Source: an uncultured Eubacteriales bacterium (GTDB lineage: Bacteria; Bacillota; Clostridia; Christensenellales; Aristaeellaceae). From it: a DNA stretch of 49,925 bases. Below the pieces are notes generated by a model, which made no database searches, was not told where the DNA came from, and saw nothing but the letters and a program-made list of their open reading frames with translations. Both the position numbers and the translations under genes were made by a program. Shown here piece after piece: positions 1-7,733 of the stretch. Numbering within the stretch: position 1 is the first letter of the stretch; the number at the start of each line of letters is the position of its first letter. The stretch is taken from the NCBI GenBank assembly GCA_900315315.1, contig OMYT01000038.1, positions 1 through 49,925 on the forward strand. Reading direction: 5' to 3'.

Positions 1-1
1 G

Positions 2-91
2 CGTAAGCTGCCAAAGGCTGAATTCCCGCTGTATGGTGGAAAGGAAGTCCGGGGACTAAACCCCCGGAAGCACGCGACTTTAGTCGTGTGA
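2..91 (+). CDS. tnpB: C-terminal end of a TnpB (IS200/IS605) nuclease, 5' partial
   Basis: An open frame enters from the left edge and ends at TGA 89-91, giving about 29 residues that include PLYGGKEVRGLNPRKHATLV. Basic tails of this kind, running into the element's structured right end, are typical of TnpB, the RNA-guided nuclease of IS200/IS605 transposons. The stop lies inside the second of two hairpins (49-97), as expected where the tnpB 3' end also encodes the right-end RNA. Only the extreme C-terminus is visible, so neither RuvC residues nor activity can be judged. The rest of the element lies outside the window. Confidence 0.6.
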   Translation, partial: RKLPKAEFPLYGGKEVRGLNPRKHATLVV

Positions 92-97
92 GGCTTC
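49..97 (+). mobile_element. Right end of IS200/IS605-type element; candidate omega/reRNA 3' hairpins
   Basis: Two abutting hairpins are visible. The first pairs CCGGGG (49-54) with CCCCGG (62-67). The second pairs GAAGC-ACGCGAC (67-78) with GTCGTGT (83-89) and GCTTC (93-97), with a TTTA loop and a small GAG bulge. Subterminal imperfect palindromes overlapping the tnpB stop are the hallmark of IS200/IS605 right ends, and in that family the same DNA encodes the guide RNA scaffold. Sequence after about 98 is host coding DNA on the other strand and would be the guide region. The exact element boundary is inferred. Confidence 0.6.
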
Positions 98-501
98 ACC
101 CTGTTGAAGAACATATCAATGGAATAATGTTCCGCCTGCGTTTCCCAGGCGAAGGCGCTGAGCATCTGCTCAAAATCCAGATTCTTCAGGCCTTCCATAT
201 AACAGGCCAGCGCTTCCTCCGGAGTATCGAAACCGGGGCCTTCCAGTTTTCCGGAAGAAAGATCATTCTGCAATATCTTTGTCCCGCATTTCCCGCAGAA
301 CACAACGCCCGAATCCGGAGGATACTGTTCCCCGCAGGCGGGGCAAACAAGCATCTCAGGTTTCGGCGTCCCGCATTTGACGCAGAAATTTTCACCGTTT
401 TCCGCGCCGCACTGCGGACAGACCCATGCATCACCGGCAAAAGCGTATGAACAACCCGTTACAAGCATGATACACAGAAATACAGCAATAAGTTTTTTCA
501 T
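98..501 (-). pseudogene. Zinc-ribbon lipoprotein, 3' end cut off by the TnpB element
   Basis: Start ATG at 501 is preceded by GAGGAG at proper spacing. The product begins MKKLIAVFLCIMLVTGCS, a lipoprotein signal with lipobox LVTGC, so the mature protein is probably anchored on the outer membrane face. Two or three CxxC zinc-ribbon knuckles follow (CPQCG, CVKCG, CPACG, CGKCG), then a short region reading DTPEEALACYMEGLKNLDFE, similar to domains that follow zinc ribbons in clostridial lipoproteins. Around base 98 the frame runs into the TnpB right-end hairpins, so the native C-terminus is lost or displaced. It follows the gene at 533-1135 with a 31-base gap on the same strand and is probably co-transcribed. 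Function unknown. Confidence 0.7.
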
Positions 502-532
502 CCAATACATCTCCTCATTTTTTTCGTCTCTT

Positions 533-1135
533 TTACCAGTCCTCTTCATATACGGCAGGATGCGTTTCATTCCGGGTCACTTGCTTCTCCCCGGTTTTCC
601 AGTCACGGACTTCTTCATAGACGCTTTCATAATAATGCCTGTGAAGGTCTTCGTAGCGGGCAATGTTGGAAACGGTCTCTGTCTGGCGTTCCAAATCTGC
701 TTCCGCCGAGGCGTGCACACGGTAATCGTCCCCGCTGTCCCGCTGTTCCATGATCTTCACCTTCCGGATTTCCGAAACAGGCAGCTTCTCAACTTCTTCC
801 TGCGTGCCGGGGGTAAACCGGACGCCCTGGGCCTTCAGGATCGCCGTTTTGCTGATATCATCCGCTTCCTCAAACAGGGTGTCCAGCTCTTCCCGCTGGG
901 AGAGGCGGTTGTCATACAGATCGTCCAGGAGGCACAGCAAATCCCTGCCGGTCCCGAGAGACCGGATGCCGCTGAGCGTGAAAGTGGTCTCGTTGGGCGA
1001 GATCCCGTCACAGTTGACGTTGGCTTCATAGCCGTCAAAATACCCGCCGTACTGCTTCCCGTCCTTCGTCTCGATGACAATGGTCAGATAGCAGCTGGAA
1101 CTGGAATTGGTAACAAAGTCGGTTCTGATCTTCAT
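533..1135 (-). CDS. Hypothetical protein with N-terminal 'KIRTDFVTNSSSS' motif
   Basis: A 200-residue protein starting MKIRTDFVTNSSSSCYLTIV. The start is fixed by AGGGAG 10-15 bases upstream and by the family: many unrelated-looking Firmicutes proteins open with this exact K-I-[RK]-x-D-F-V-[ST]-N-S-S-S signature, whose role is not known to me. The remainder is charged and acidic, without membrane segments or recognisable catalytic motifs, so it is probably cytosolic. A good promoter lies upstream (1296-1324). The zinc-ribbon lipoprotein gene follows on the same strand. I cannot assign a function. Confidence 0.75.
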   Translation of the reverse strand: MKIRTDFVTNSSSSCYLTIVIETKDGKQYGGYFDGYEANVNCDGISPNETTFTLSGIRSLGTGRDLLCLLDDLYDNRLSQREELDTLFEEADDISKTAILKAQGVRFTPGTQEEVEKLPVSEIRKVKIMEQRDSGDDYRVHASAEADLERQTETVSNIARYEDLHRHYYESVYEEVRDWKTGEKQVTRNETHPAVYEEDW

Positions 1136-1295
1136 GTTCTTTTCTCCCTCTACGGTACAGGATCCGCCTCATGCACCAAAGATAACAAATGCTCGTCAGA
1201 TCATATAGCCTGATCCTCAATACAGTCGACCAAATCATCCGGCAGGGATTTTGCCCTCATCACTTTCACCGGCAGCAGCGGTAAACCTCAGGTAA

Positions 1296-1324
1296 ATCAT
1301 AACACGTTGGGCAGTCATGAACAA
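1296..1324 (-). promoter_or_regulatory. SigA-type promoter for the TNSSSS gene
   Basis: On the minus strand TTGTTC (1319-1324), a 17-base spacer and TATGAT (1296-1301). It lies about 160 bases upstream of the start at 1135. The interval between it and the gene shows no clear riboswitch or gene. Confidence 0.5.
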
Positions 1325-1393
1325 GGATTATACCAATCCCCGAAGGCCTTCTGCATCAGTCCCGGGAAATCGCCGGATTCATCTGCTTTTCGG

Positions 1394-2276
1394 TTATGTT
1401 TTCTTCCGGTTCATTGCCGCGGCTTCTTTGAAGATCCGCAGTTCATCGTTGAACGCCTTCTCGGCTTCGCGGGCTTCCCCGATGGTCATGCTGCTCATGG
1501 CTTTGGCCGGTTCCGGGTTCTTTTTTTTCAATGAGCAGTCTTTCCGCGTTGCCGAAGGAAACCGCGTCGGCATATGCTTCGTCCGTGTTTGCATAGAGCC
1601 AGTCAATGCCCTCCTTCATTTTCGGGGGCCGTTTGGACAGGCGGTGCATGTCGCTCCCGATGAAGGAGATCAGCTTCTCCTTTGCCATCCATTGAGCCAG
1701 TTCTTTTGTTTTGAGGCTCATGTTCAGTTCCAGGTCGTAGGCGTTTACCTGCAGGAGAATGCCGCTGTCGCGGAGTTTCTTCGCCAGGTCCCAATCGTTC
1801 TGCAGGGCGGTATAGCGTTCGGGGTGCGCAAGGATCGGTCTGAAGCCCTGGCTTTTGAGCTCCCTGAGGTTCGTGAAGATCCTGTCCGCGTCTTCATAGT
1901 GATCCCCGTGCAAATCCCTGTATTCCAGGAACTCCGTCAGGATATAGTCCGTGTCGTTCATGCGGAAAGCCAGCCGCTGCCGGATCCGTCTGGAAAGGGT
2001 ATAGGCGCAGTACCATTCCGTTCCGAGATACAGGTTCACTTCCGGGACTTCCTCTGCCGCGCACTCCTTCAGCAGCTCGAACTTCTGCATCACCAGGGAG
2101 GCTTCCGGGGTATAGATGTTTTCCGCGCCGTAATGCGGCGTGGCGAAAACGGCACAGGCGCCTTCGTCCCGGTCCAGTTTCAGCAGTTCAATCGCTTCAT
2201 CCAGGCTCTGCGCCCCGTCGTCCGCGCCGAAGATGATATGGCTGTGGATATCGATAAAACGTTTGGGTTCAGGCAT
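1394..2276 (-). CDS. CpsB/YwqE-like PHP-family phosphatase, frameshifted near the C-terminus
   Basis: The product begins MPEPKRFIDIHSHIIFGADD. The HxH pair, an ATPHY segment, AHPERY and GSDMHRL are metal-binding motifs of the PHP superfamily in the order seen in CpsB/CapC/YwqE tyrosine-protein phosphatases, which dephosphorylate bacterial tyrosine kinases controlling capsule or exopolysaccharide. The first frame ends at 1443, but codon quality collapses after an A8 run (minus strand, 1521-1528). Removing one A restores a well-formed tail ending EAAAMNRKKT at 1394, giving about 293 residues. The indel may be real, a slippage site or an assembly error. No capsule genes are adjacent. Family call is firm; the C-terminus is uncertain. 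Confidence 0.8.
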
Positions 2277-2370
2277 TCTTCATCGTTCCCTTCTGTCGGG
2301 TTCTCACCCCGTACCTGCAGTATGAATTGAGTCGCCCTTTGTGTCAACCCGGTATTCCCTTCCCTTTCCC

Positions 2371-2399
2371 TTGTTTTTTGCTTTCAAATATAGTATGAT
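2371..2399 (+). promoter_or_regulatory. Promoter for the DUF1858 gene
   Basis: TTGTTT (2371-2376), a 17-base spacer, TATGAT (2394-2399). It lies 40 bases upstream of ATG 2439, which has a strong GGAGGT ribosome binding site. It probably drives 2439-7522 or at least the first two genes. Confidence 0.5.
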
Positions 2400-2438
2400 G
2401 AAGTGTAATACTTATCGGATTAACGGAGGTTTTTTGAA

Positions 2439-2651
2439 ATGGCTGAACAATATGTAAACGGTAAAACACTGATCGGTGAGATCGTAACCAACTATCCGGA
2501 AGCGACTGAGATCCTGCTTTCCATCGGCATGCACTGCCTGGGCTGCCCCGCTTCCCGCAGTGAATCCCTTGAGGAAGCCTGCATGGTTCACGGCATTCCC
2601 GCCGAGCAGGTCATCGACGCCATCAACAACAAGATCGCCGAGAATAAATGA
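2439..2651 (+). CDS. DUF1858 / hybrid-cluster-associated redox disulfide domain protein
   Basis: A complete 70-residue protein consisting of one small helical DUF1858 domain. The pair in HCLGCPAS (CxxC) is the predicted redox disulfide characteristic of the 'hybrid cluster protein-associated redox disulfide' family. The cluster-binding partner is not in this window, so the electron partner is unknown. A strong ribosome site and close spacing (22 bases) to the downstream secreted protein suggest co-transcription. Cytosolic, with no signal peptide. Confidence 0.85.
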   Translation: MAEQYVNGKTLIGEIVTNYPEATEILLSIGMHCLGCPASRSESLEEACMVHGIPAEQVIDAINNKIAENK

Positions 2652-2673
2652 TCGGTTTTCTCCGGAGGCTTTC

Positions 2674-3645
2674 ATGAAAAAGAATCGTTCCCTGCTGTGG
2701 CTGATCACACTGGTTCTGCTGCTGCTCATCATTCCGTTCGTTGTGCCCTCCGCGCTGCCCTATGCCGGTGCGGAAAGTGTCGACCTGCCTGTTTACTCGC
2801 CGGTTGACCTGGCCAACCCGAATCCGGAGCCGCTGCTGCCCCTGCCCAGTCCCAAGGAGAATTTCCCCACGCCTTACGCGCCGAAGGAAGACGGTTTCGT
2901 ATATGACGAGGCAACCGGCGCTCCCATTGAGTACCGGGACAGCACCATTTATGTAAAGATCGAGAGCAGGGTCATTGATGAAACCAAGGTATATTTCACC
3001 TGGATCCAGATCGCGCATCCCAGTCAGCTGCGGACGCTCGTTACCGGCGAAACCAGCCCGGTCAAGAAAGCAATCAACGTCAAGGCAATCGTCGCCATCA
3101 ACGGAGACTGGTATTCCGGCCGCCGGGAAGGCGTCATTTACCGGAACGGCGTGCTGATCCGCCCGGAAAAGCCTTTCGGGAATTATGATACGCTGATCAT
3201 TGATGAGGAAGGCGATTTCCACATTCTCCAGAGGCCGTCGGACGATGCTTTCGCAGCTTACAGCGGCATCATGCACAGCTTCATGTTCGGTCCCGCGCTG
3301 GTGGTTGACGGGCAGAAAGTCGAGATCACGGATAACAAATACGGTTCCGGCCCCGGGATGGGCCTGCTGATCAACGCCCAGCGCCAGTGCATCTGCCAGA
3401 TGGACAAGCTCAGCTACCTGATTATCACCACCGAAGGCCCGGACAGCAAGTCGGACAAGGTCCACGGCTTCTCCGCCCCTCAGCTGGCCCAGGTGGCTTA
3501 CGACGTGGGCGCCAAACAGGCCTACAACCTGGACGGCGGCAACTCCGCCTGCCTTGTCATGAACGGTGTGAAGATGAACCGCTTCGGCAAGGGCGGCATC
3601 CGTGAGATCACCGACATGATCTATTTCATTACTGCCGAACCGTAA
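2674..3645 (+). CDS. Secreted/anchored phosphodiester glycosidase family protein (NAGPA domain)
   Basis: The start at 2674 follows TCCGGAGG. An N-terminal segment, MKKNRSLLWLITLVLLLLII, acts as an uncleaved anchor or signal peptide, so the catalytic part is extracytoplasmic. From about residue 95 the protein matches the NAGPA fold (phosphodiester glycosidase, PF09992): 'AINGDWYSG', a middle 'SFMFGPALVVDG' and the C-terminal 'NLDGGNSACLVMNG', equivalent to the family's LDGGGSS signature. Bacterial members are thought to act on phosphodiester-linked sugars of cell-wall polymers; the substrate here is unknown. The 323-residue length is normal. Structured repeats follow directly after its stop codon. 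Confidence 0.85.
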   Translation: MKKNRSLLWLITLVLLLLIIPFVVPSALPYAGAESVDLPVYSPVDLANPNPEPLLPLPSPKENFPTPYAPKEDGFVYDEATGAPIEYRDSTIYVKIESRVIDETKVYFTWIQIAHPSQLRTLVTGETSPVKKAINVKAIVAINGDWYSGRREGVIYRNGVLIRPEKPFGNYDTLIIDEEGDFHILQRPSDDAFAAYSGIMHSFMFGPALVVDGQKVEITDNKYGSGPGMGLLINAQRQCICQMDKLSYLIITTEGPDSKSDKVHGFSAPQLAQVAYDVGAKQAYNLDGGNSACLVMNGVKMNRFGKGGIREITDMIYFITAEP

Positions 3646-3646
3646 A

Positions 3647-3686
3647 CCGAAGGAGGTTTGGAAGGCAATCGGAAAGCCCTCCAAAT
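3647..3686 (+). repeat. Structured intergenic repeat, copy 1 (simple form)
   Basis: Two bases after the stop codon at 3645. Form: CCGAAGGAGG-TTTGGAAGGC-AATCGG-AAAGCCCTCCAAA. The stem TTTGGA-GGC/GCC-TCCAAA differs from the GGGGGG/CCCCCC stem of other copies, yet pairs except for one A-C mismatch. Confidence 0.8.
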
Positions 3687-3700
3687 GAAAAGTATCCTGT

Positions 3701-3768
3701 CCGAAGGAGGTTTGGGGGGCAAAGGCGCCAGTGGCGCCTTTGTTGGAAGGGTAGGAAAGCCCCCCAAT
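3701..3768 (+). repeat. Structured intergenic repeat, copy 2 (with GGCGCC hairpin insert)
   Basis: Outer stem TTGGGGGGC/GCCCCCCAA, nine pairs. It encloses an inner hairpin CAAAGGCGCC-AGT-GGCGCCTTTG and a linker TTGGAAGGGTA. It ends ten bases before the Lgt-like gene start. Confidence 0.85.
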
Positions 3769-3777
3769 AGCTAACTG

Positions 3778-4884
3778 ATGCAACCGATTCTGACCCTGGG
3801 GCCCCTTTATGTGACCCCATACAGTCTGACCGTCCTGGCCGGCGTTCTCGCCGGCCTTCTTCTGGTCTGGCGGAAAAAGGCCGTCCGGCCGCTGCTGCCC
3901 GCGGTCATCCTCGGCGCGCTGCTGCTGGGGCATATCTGCTGGACCCTCTTCTGCCCGCCGGACCTGGAGGCGGCGGAAGGCATCTTCTTCATGATGCTGC
4001 GTCCCTGGCAGGGCGGCTACACGCTGTACGGCGCGCTGCTCGGCGGGGCCCTCGGCGCCCTGATCGCCGGAAAGGTTGCCGGCGTCAGATGGCTGGACGC
4101 ACTGGACGCGCTGGCTCCCGGCGCCTGCGCCGTCATCTTCTTCGCCCGGATCGGTGAAGTATTTACCGGGGAAGGCATCGGCCGCTGGGCGGAAATGGAC
4201 TGGACCCATTTCTTCCCCCTCTCCATCTGCACCTATCACGATGAATTCTTTGAAGAATGGCGTTACCTGGTCTGGTCCTGGGAAGCGCTGGTTGCGCTGA
4301 TTCTGCTCATCGTACTCCTGAGGCGGGAGCGCAAAGCGCCCCCCCGCGGGCACCAGACCGCCGTGTTCCTCACCGTTCTGGGAACAACGCAGATCCTCCT
4401 GGAACAAATGCGCCGGGACAACTATCTGCGGCTCATCATCTTCGTCAGGGTCAACCAGCTGGCAGCCGTTATTACGCTGCTGATCGTCCTGATTGCGCTC
4501 CTCATCCGGAACAAGCCCGGCAAAGCCGCCGTGATCCTGAGCCTGGCCGTCTTTGTGCTGGCGGCGCTGGCGGATATGGCTTCGGAGTTTGTTTTCGATA
4601 AGTATGAATACGCACCTTTCCTGTTCATCAGCATGCCGCTTGCCGCAGCTGCCTTCGCTGTCCTGATGCTGGTCAGGAAAAAGAAACAGGGCATCCTGCC
4701 GGCCGCCCTGATCTGCGCTGCCGCAATCGCTCTCCTGATCGGCTACGCGGCAAAAGACTGGAATAATATCGAGATCACCCCCGAGCTGGATATGATCCGC
4801 TTCGCAATTCTTTACGCCACCATGGCCGTAGATATGCTCTGCATCGGCCTGACCATCCGCCTGCACCTGAAAGAAGCAGAGTAG
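3778..4884 (+). CDS. Lgt-like polytopic membrane protein lacking key Lgt residues
   Basis: A 368-residue protein with about ten hydrophobic helices. The first 220 residues align with prolipoprotein diacylglyceryl transferase: 'GGYTLYGALLGG' (80-90), 'ARIGEVFTGEGIGR' (123-136) and 'ILLEQMRRDN' (206-215). R124, E132 and the E209/R212 region are kept, but the catalytic His of the HGG motif is Tyr (Y84) and the Asn of GNF is Glu (E127). A 150-residue extension adds four to five helices not found in canonical Lgt (260-300 residues). It is probably not a classical Lgt and may act on another lipid or headgroup (inference). The next gene starts ten bases after the stop. Confidence 0.7.
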   Translation: MQPILTLGPLYVTPYSLTVLAGVLAGLLLVWRKKAVRPLLPAVILGALLLGHICWTLFCPPDLEAAEGIFFMMLRPWQGGYTLYGALLGGALGALIAGKVAGVRWLDALDALAPGACAVIFFARIGEVFTGEGIGRWAEMDWTHFFPLSICTYHDEFFEEWRYLVWSWEALVALILLIVLLRRERKAPPRGHQTAVFLTVLGTTQILLEQMRRDNYLRLIIFVRVNQLAAVITLLIVLIALLIRNKPGKAAVILSLAVFVLAALADMASEFVFDKYEYAPFLFISMPLAAAAFAVLMLVRKKKQGILPAALICAAAIALLIGYAAKDWNNIEITPELDMIRFAILYATMAVDMLCIGLTIRLHLKEAE

Positions 4885-4894
4885 GAGAATATTT

Positions 4895-7522
4895 ATGAGA
4901 AGCGTCAACAAGGGACTTGTATTTACGAACGACAGGTGTATCGGCTGCAACAAGTGCATCCGCGCCTGCAGCTGCATCGGCGCCTGCGTATCGACAGAGC
5001 CCGACGAAAACGGGAATTCAAGGATCATGGTTGACGGGAATCTCTGCGTGGCGTGCGGCGCCTGCTTTGATATCTGCGAACATAACGCCCGGGATTTCAG
5101 CGACGATACGGAATGGTTCCTTGAGGACCTGAAGGCGGGCGAAAAAATATCCCTTCTGGTCGCTCCCTCCTTCCCCGCGAATTATCCGGATACTTACGCG
5201 AAAATCTTCGGCAAACTGAAAGAGCTCGGCGTGAACCGGATCATCAGCGTATCCTTCGGCGCGGACATCACCACCTGGGGATATATCCATTACATCCAAA
5301 AGCACGGTTTTACGGGCGGTATTTCCCAGCCCTGCCCGGCGGTTGTCGGTTATATCGAACGGTATCTGCCGGATCTGCTCCCGAAGCTCTTCCCGGTCCA
5401 GAGCCCCCTGATGTGCGCGGCCATATACGCCCGCAAGGAACTCGGCATTACGGATAAACTCGCGTTCATCAGCCCCTGCATCGCCAAAAAGCTGGAGATC
5501 GACGACCCGAACAACCACGGGGCCGTCAGTTATAACGTGACCTTCACTCACCTGGTTGACTATGCGGAAAAGCACGGTCTTTACGGGGAACCCTGCGAAG
5601 ATGAGATCGAGTACGGCCTGGGCTCGATTTATCCGATACCGGGCGGATTAAGGGAAAACGTCCTGTGGCTCCTCGGCCGGGACGCGTTCATCCGTCAGAT
5701 TGAGGGCGAAAAAAGGCTCTTCCATTATCTGGAAAAGAACAGGGATCTCCTGCGGGACGGAAAAACCCCGTTCCTCTTTGTCGACGCGCTGAACTGTGAA
5801 AAGGGCTGTATCTGCGGTACGGGGACGGATCTGTCCCTCTCTTCCACCGATTATGCCCTGTATCATCTTCACGACATCCAGGAAGCCGTCAAAAAGAACG
5901 CTGCCGGCAGCCCCTGGTCGAAATACGCGACGCCGGAAGAGCGGCTTGCCTGCCTCAACAAACAGTTTGAACACCTGAACCCCGAAGATTACCTGCGGTC
6001 CTATACGGACAGGTCTGCGCAGTGTTCCCTGAGGATCCCCGACCCCGAGGAGCTGGAAATCATCTTCCTGGAAATGAACAAAACCGATGAATCCTCCCGG
6101 CACATCAACTGCTCCTGCTGCGGGTATGACACCTGCACGGAAATGGCAACGGCGATCCATAACGGCTTCAACCACAAGGAAAACTGCATCCACTATCTGA
6201 AGGACATGTATGTGCAGAAAGCCGCTGAAACCGATATCATGACCGGGCTTCCGAACGCCGCCGGGTTCAGGACGTTTGTGAACCGAATACGGGCCGCCGG
6301 AACGCTGACGGCATACAACGCGTTCTATATCAATCTGAAGAGTTTCGGACTCATCAACAAGCATTACGGAAAGCAGGAAGCGGACAATATCATCGTCCGC
6401 TTTGCGGAACTGCTTCTGTCCTATACGGATGATCATGAGTGCGCGGGGCGCCTGTCCGGGGATGCATTCATCCTCATGGTCCGCAAAGAAAAGACGGAGG
6501 ATGTGCTGAAACTGACGTCAGGGGTAAATATCCGCGCCTGCATGAACGGCCAGGAGGAAATGGCAACCCTGCAGGCCGTCGCCGGCTGTCTGGACATTGA
6601 CGATGATGAAATGGACAGCGAGGGCATCATCGGGAGATGCTCAACGGCGCTGAACGTTGCCCGGTACGAGAAGCACGTGCCGTATTTATTCTCAACGCCT
6701 GAAATGCACAGCAAGGCCATCCGTCAGAAACAGATCCTTTCCGTTTTCGCGGAAGCCCTTGAAAACGGAGAATTCAGGCCCTATTATCAGCCGAAGGTCA
6801 ACACAAAAACCAAAACCCTCGCCGGCGCGGAAGCGCTGGTGCGCTGGATCCGGGACGGAGCCGTCATTGCGCCCGGCGAATTTATCCCCGTGCTCGAAAC
6901 CGGCGACAGTATCTGCGTCCTGGATTTCCATATCTTCGAGCAGGTCTGCAGGGATATCCGCACATGGATCGATGCGGGCGTCGAACCTGTGCGCATCTCC
7001 ACCAATTTCTCCCGCAGGAACCTGGCGGATCCCCGGTTTTCCGAAAAAATCAGGAACATTCTGGCAGCCTATGACATTCCGAAGCGCTATATCGAAGTGG
7101 AAGTCACCGAAACCATCAGCGAAGAGGAAAACGACAGGCTCAGCCGGTTTATCCATGAAATGCGTGAATCGGAGATCGCCATGGCGATTGATGACTTCGG
7201 AACAGGCTATTCTTCCCTGAATCTGCTGAGGGATTTCCAGGCCGATGTCCTGAAACTCGACAAATCCTTCATTGACAGGCACACCGACACGAAACGCGAC
7301 AGCGTCGTGGTATCAAATGTGGCGAAAATGGCCAATGAACTGGATATGAGCGTGATCACCGAAGGCGTTGAGAAATGGGAACAGGTCGAGTTCCTGAAAA
7401 GCGTCAATATCAATATGGTGCAGGGTTTTCTGTTTGATAAACCGCTTCCGAAGGAAGATTTTGAAAAGCGGTTAAGGCAAAAGATTTATGACGAACCGTC
7501 AGCCGGAAAACATCCTGAATAA
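4895..7522 (+). CDS. [FeFe]-hydrogenase-like sensor fused to degenerate GGDEF and intact EAL domains
   Basis: An 875-residue multidomain protein. Residues 15-25 and 51-61 hold two [4Fe-4S] motifs (CxxCxxCxxxC). Residues 85-350 are an H-cluster domain with the four cluster ligands present: C147 in QPCPA (L1), C195 in SPCIAKK (L2), C301 and C305 in NCEKGC (L3). The proton-transfer Cys before C147 is Pro, as in sensory (group C) hydrogenases. Residues 406-431 form a further Fe-S motif (CSCCGYDTC...KENC). Residues 445-600 are GGDEF-like but read SGDAF, so no cyclase is expected. Residues 615-865 are EAL with E646, N704, E736/E739, D766-D767, K787, E823 and Q843 all present, so c-di-GMP phosphodiesterase is predicted. 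Soluble. A terminator follows. Confidence 0.9.
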   Translation: MRSVNKGLVFTNDRCIGCNKCIRACSCIGACVSTEPDENGNSRIMVDGNLCVACGACFDICEHNARDFSDDTEWFLEDLKAGEKISLLVAPSFPANYPDTYAKIFGKLKELGVNRIISVSFGADITTWGYIHYIQKHGFTGGISQPCPAVVGYIERYLPDLLPKLFPVQSPLMCAAIYARKELGITDKLAFISPCIAKKLEIDDPNNHGAVSYNVTFTHLVDYAEKHGLYGEPCEDEIEYGLGSIYPIPGGLRENVLWLLGRDAFIRQIEGEKRLFHYLEKNRDLLRDGKTPFLFVDALNCEKGCICGTGTDLSLSSTDYALYHLHDIQEAVKKNAAGSPWSKYATPEERLACLNKQFEHLNPEDYLRSYTDRSAQCSLRIPDPEELEIIFLEMNKTDESSRHINCSCCGYDTCTEMATAIHNGFNHKENCIHYLKDMYVQKAAETDIMTGLPNAAGFRTFVNRIRAAGTLTAYNAFYINLKSFGLINKHYGKQEADNIIVRFAELLLSYTDDHECAGRLSGDAFILMVRKEKTEDVLKLTSGVNIRACMNGQEEMATLQAVAGCLDIDDDEMDSEGIIGRCSTALNVARYEKHVPYLFSTPEMHSKAIRQKQILSVFAEALENGEFRPYYQPKVNTKTKTLAGAEALVRWIRDGAVIAPGEFIPVLETGDSICVLDFHIFEQVCRDIRTWIDAGVEPVRISTNFSRRNLADPRFSEKIRNILAAYDIPKRYIEVEVTETISEEENDRLSRFIHEMRESEIAMAIDDFGTGYSSLNLLRDFQADVLKLDKSFIDRHTDTKRDSVVVSNVAKMANELDMSVITEGVEKWEQVEFLKSVNINMVQGFLFDKPLPKEDFEKRLRQKIYDEPSAGKHPE

Positions 7523-7554
7523 TTGAGATTTTTTTCGAAATACAAAGATTGTAT

Positions 7555-7593
7555 GAGCTTTCTGCTGAAAACAGGCAGAAAGCTCTTCTTTTT
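7555..7593 (+). terminator. Rho-independent terminator after the hydrogenase-EAL gene
   Basis: An 11-bp stem, GAGCTTTCTGC (7555-7565) with GCAGAAAGCTC (7575-7585), followed by TTCTTTTT. It lies 33 bases after the stop at 7522. Confidence 0.9.
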
Positions 7594-7606
7594 GACCTTT
7601 TATTAC

Positions 7607-7623
7607 TTTGACTTTCTTTGACT
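7607..7623 (-). promoter_or_regulatory. CtsR operator upstream of hsp20
   Basis: The minus strand reads AGTCAAA-GAA-AGTCAAA, an exact match to the CtsR direct heptad consensus RGTCAAA-nAn-RGTCAAA. A third heptad, GGTCAAA, lies at 7591-7597. The operator overlaps the -35 of the downstream promoter. Confidence 0.8.
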
Positions 7624-7635
7624 TTCATGTATACT
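7608..7635 (+). promoter_or_regulatory. Promoter for hsp20
   Basis: TTGACT (7608-7613), a 16-base spacer and TATACT (7630-7635), with TATAAT overlapping at 7635-7640. The -35 sits inside the CtsR heptads, so CtsR binding would exclude RNA polymerase. Confidence 0.65.
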
Positions 7636-7733
7636 ATAATCAGCGTTCGGGAGAACGGGGTGGCTGATGACCACAGCACGAGATTTCCCGGCCGGCACAA
7701 GCCGGAACCGGATAAAAGAATGGAGGGTTTTGT

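Noticed and set aside
3647-3768. Repeats 1 and 2 as ordinary Rho-independent terminators
   Set aside because: No T-tract follows the stem on either strand, and other members lie in a divergent spacer and within an operon.
2623-5028. 801-codon open frame on the minus strand
   Set aside because: It spans three well-supported plus-strand genes in antisense and has no recognisable motif.
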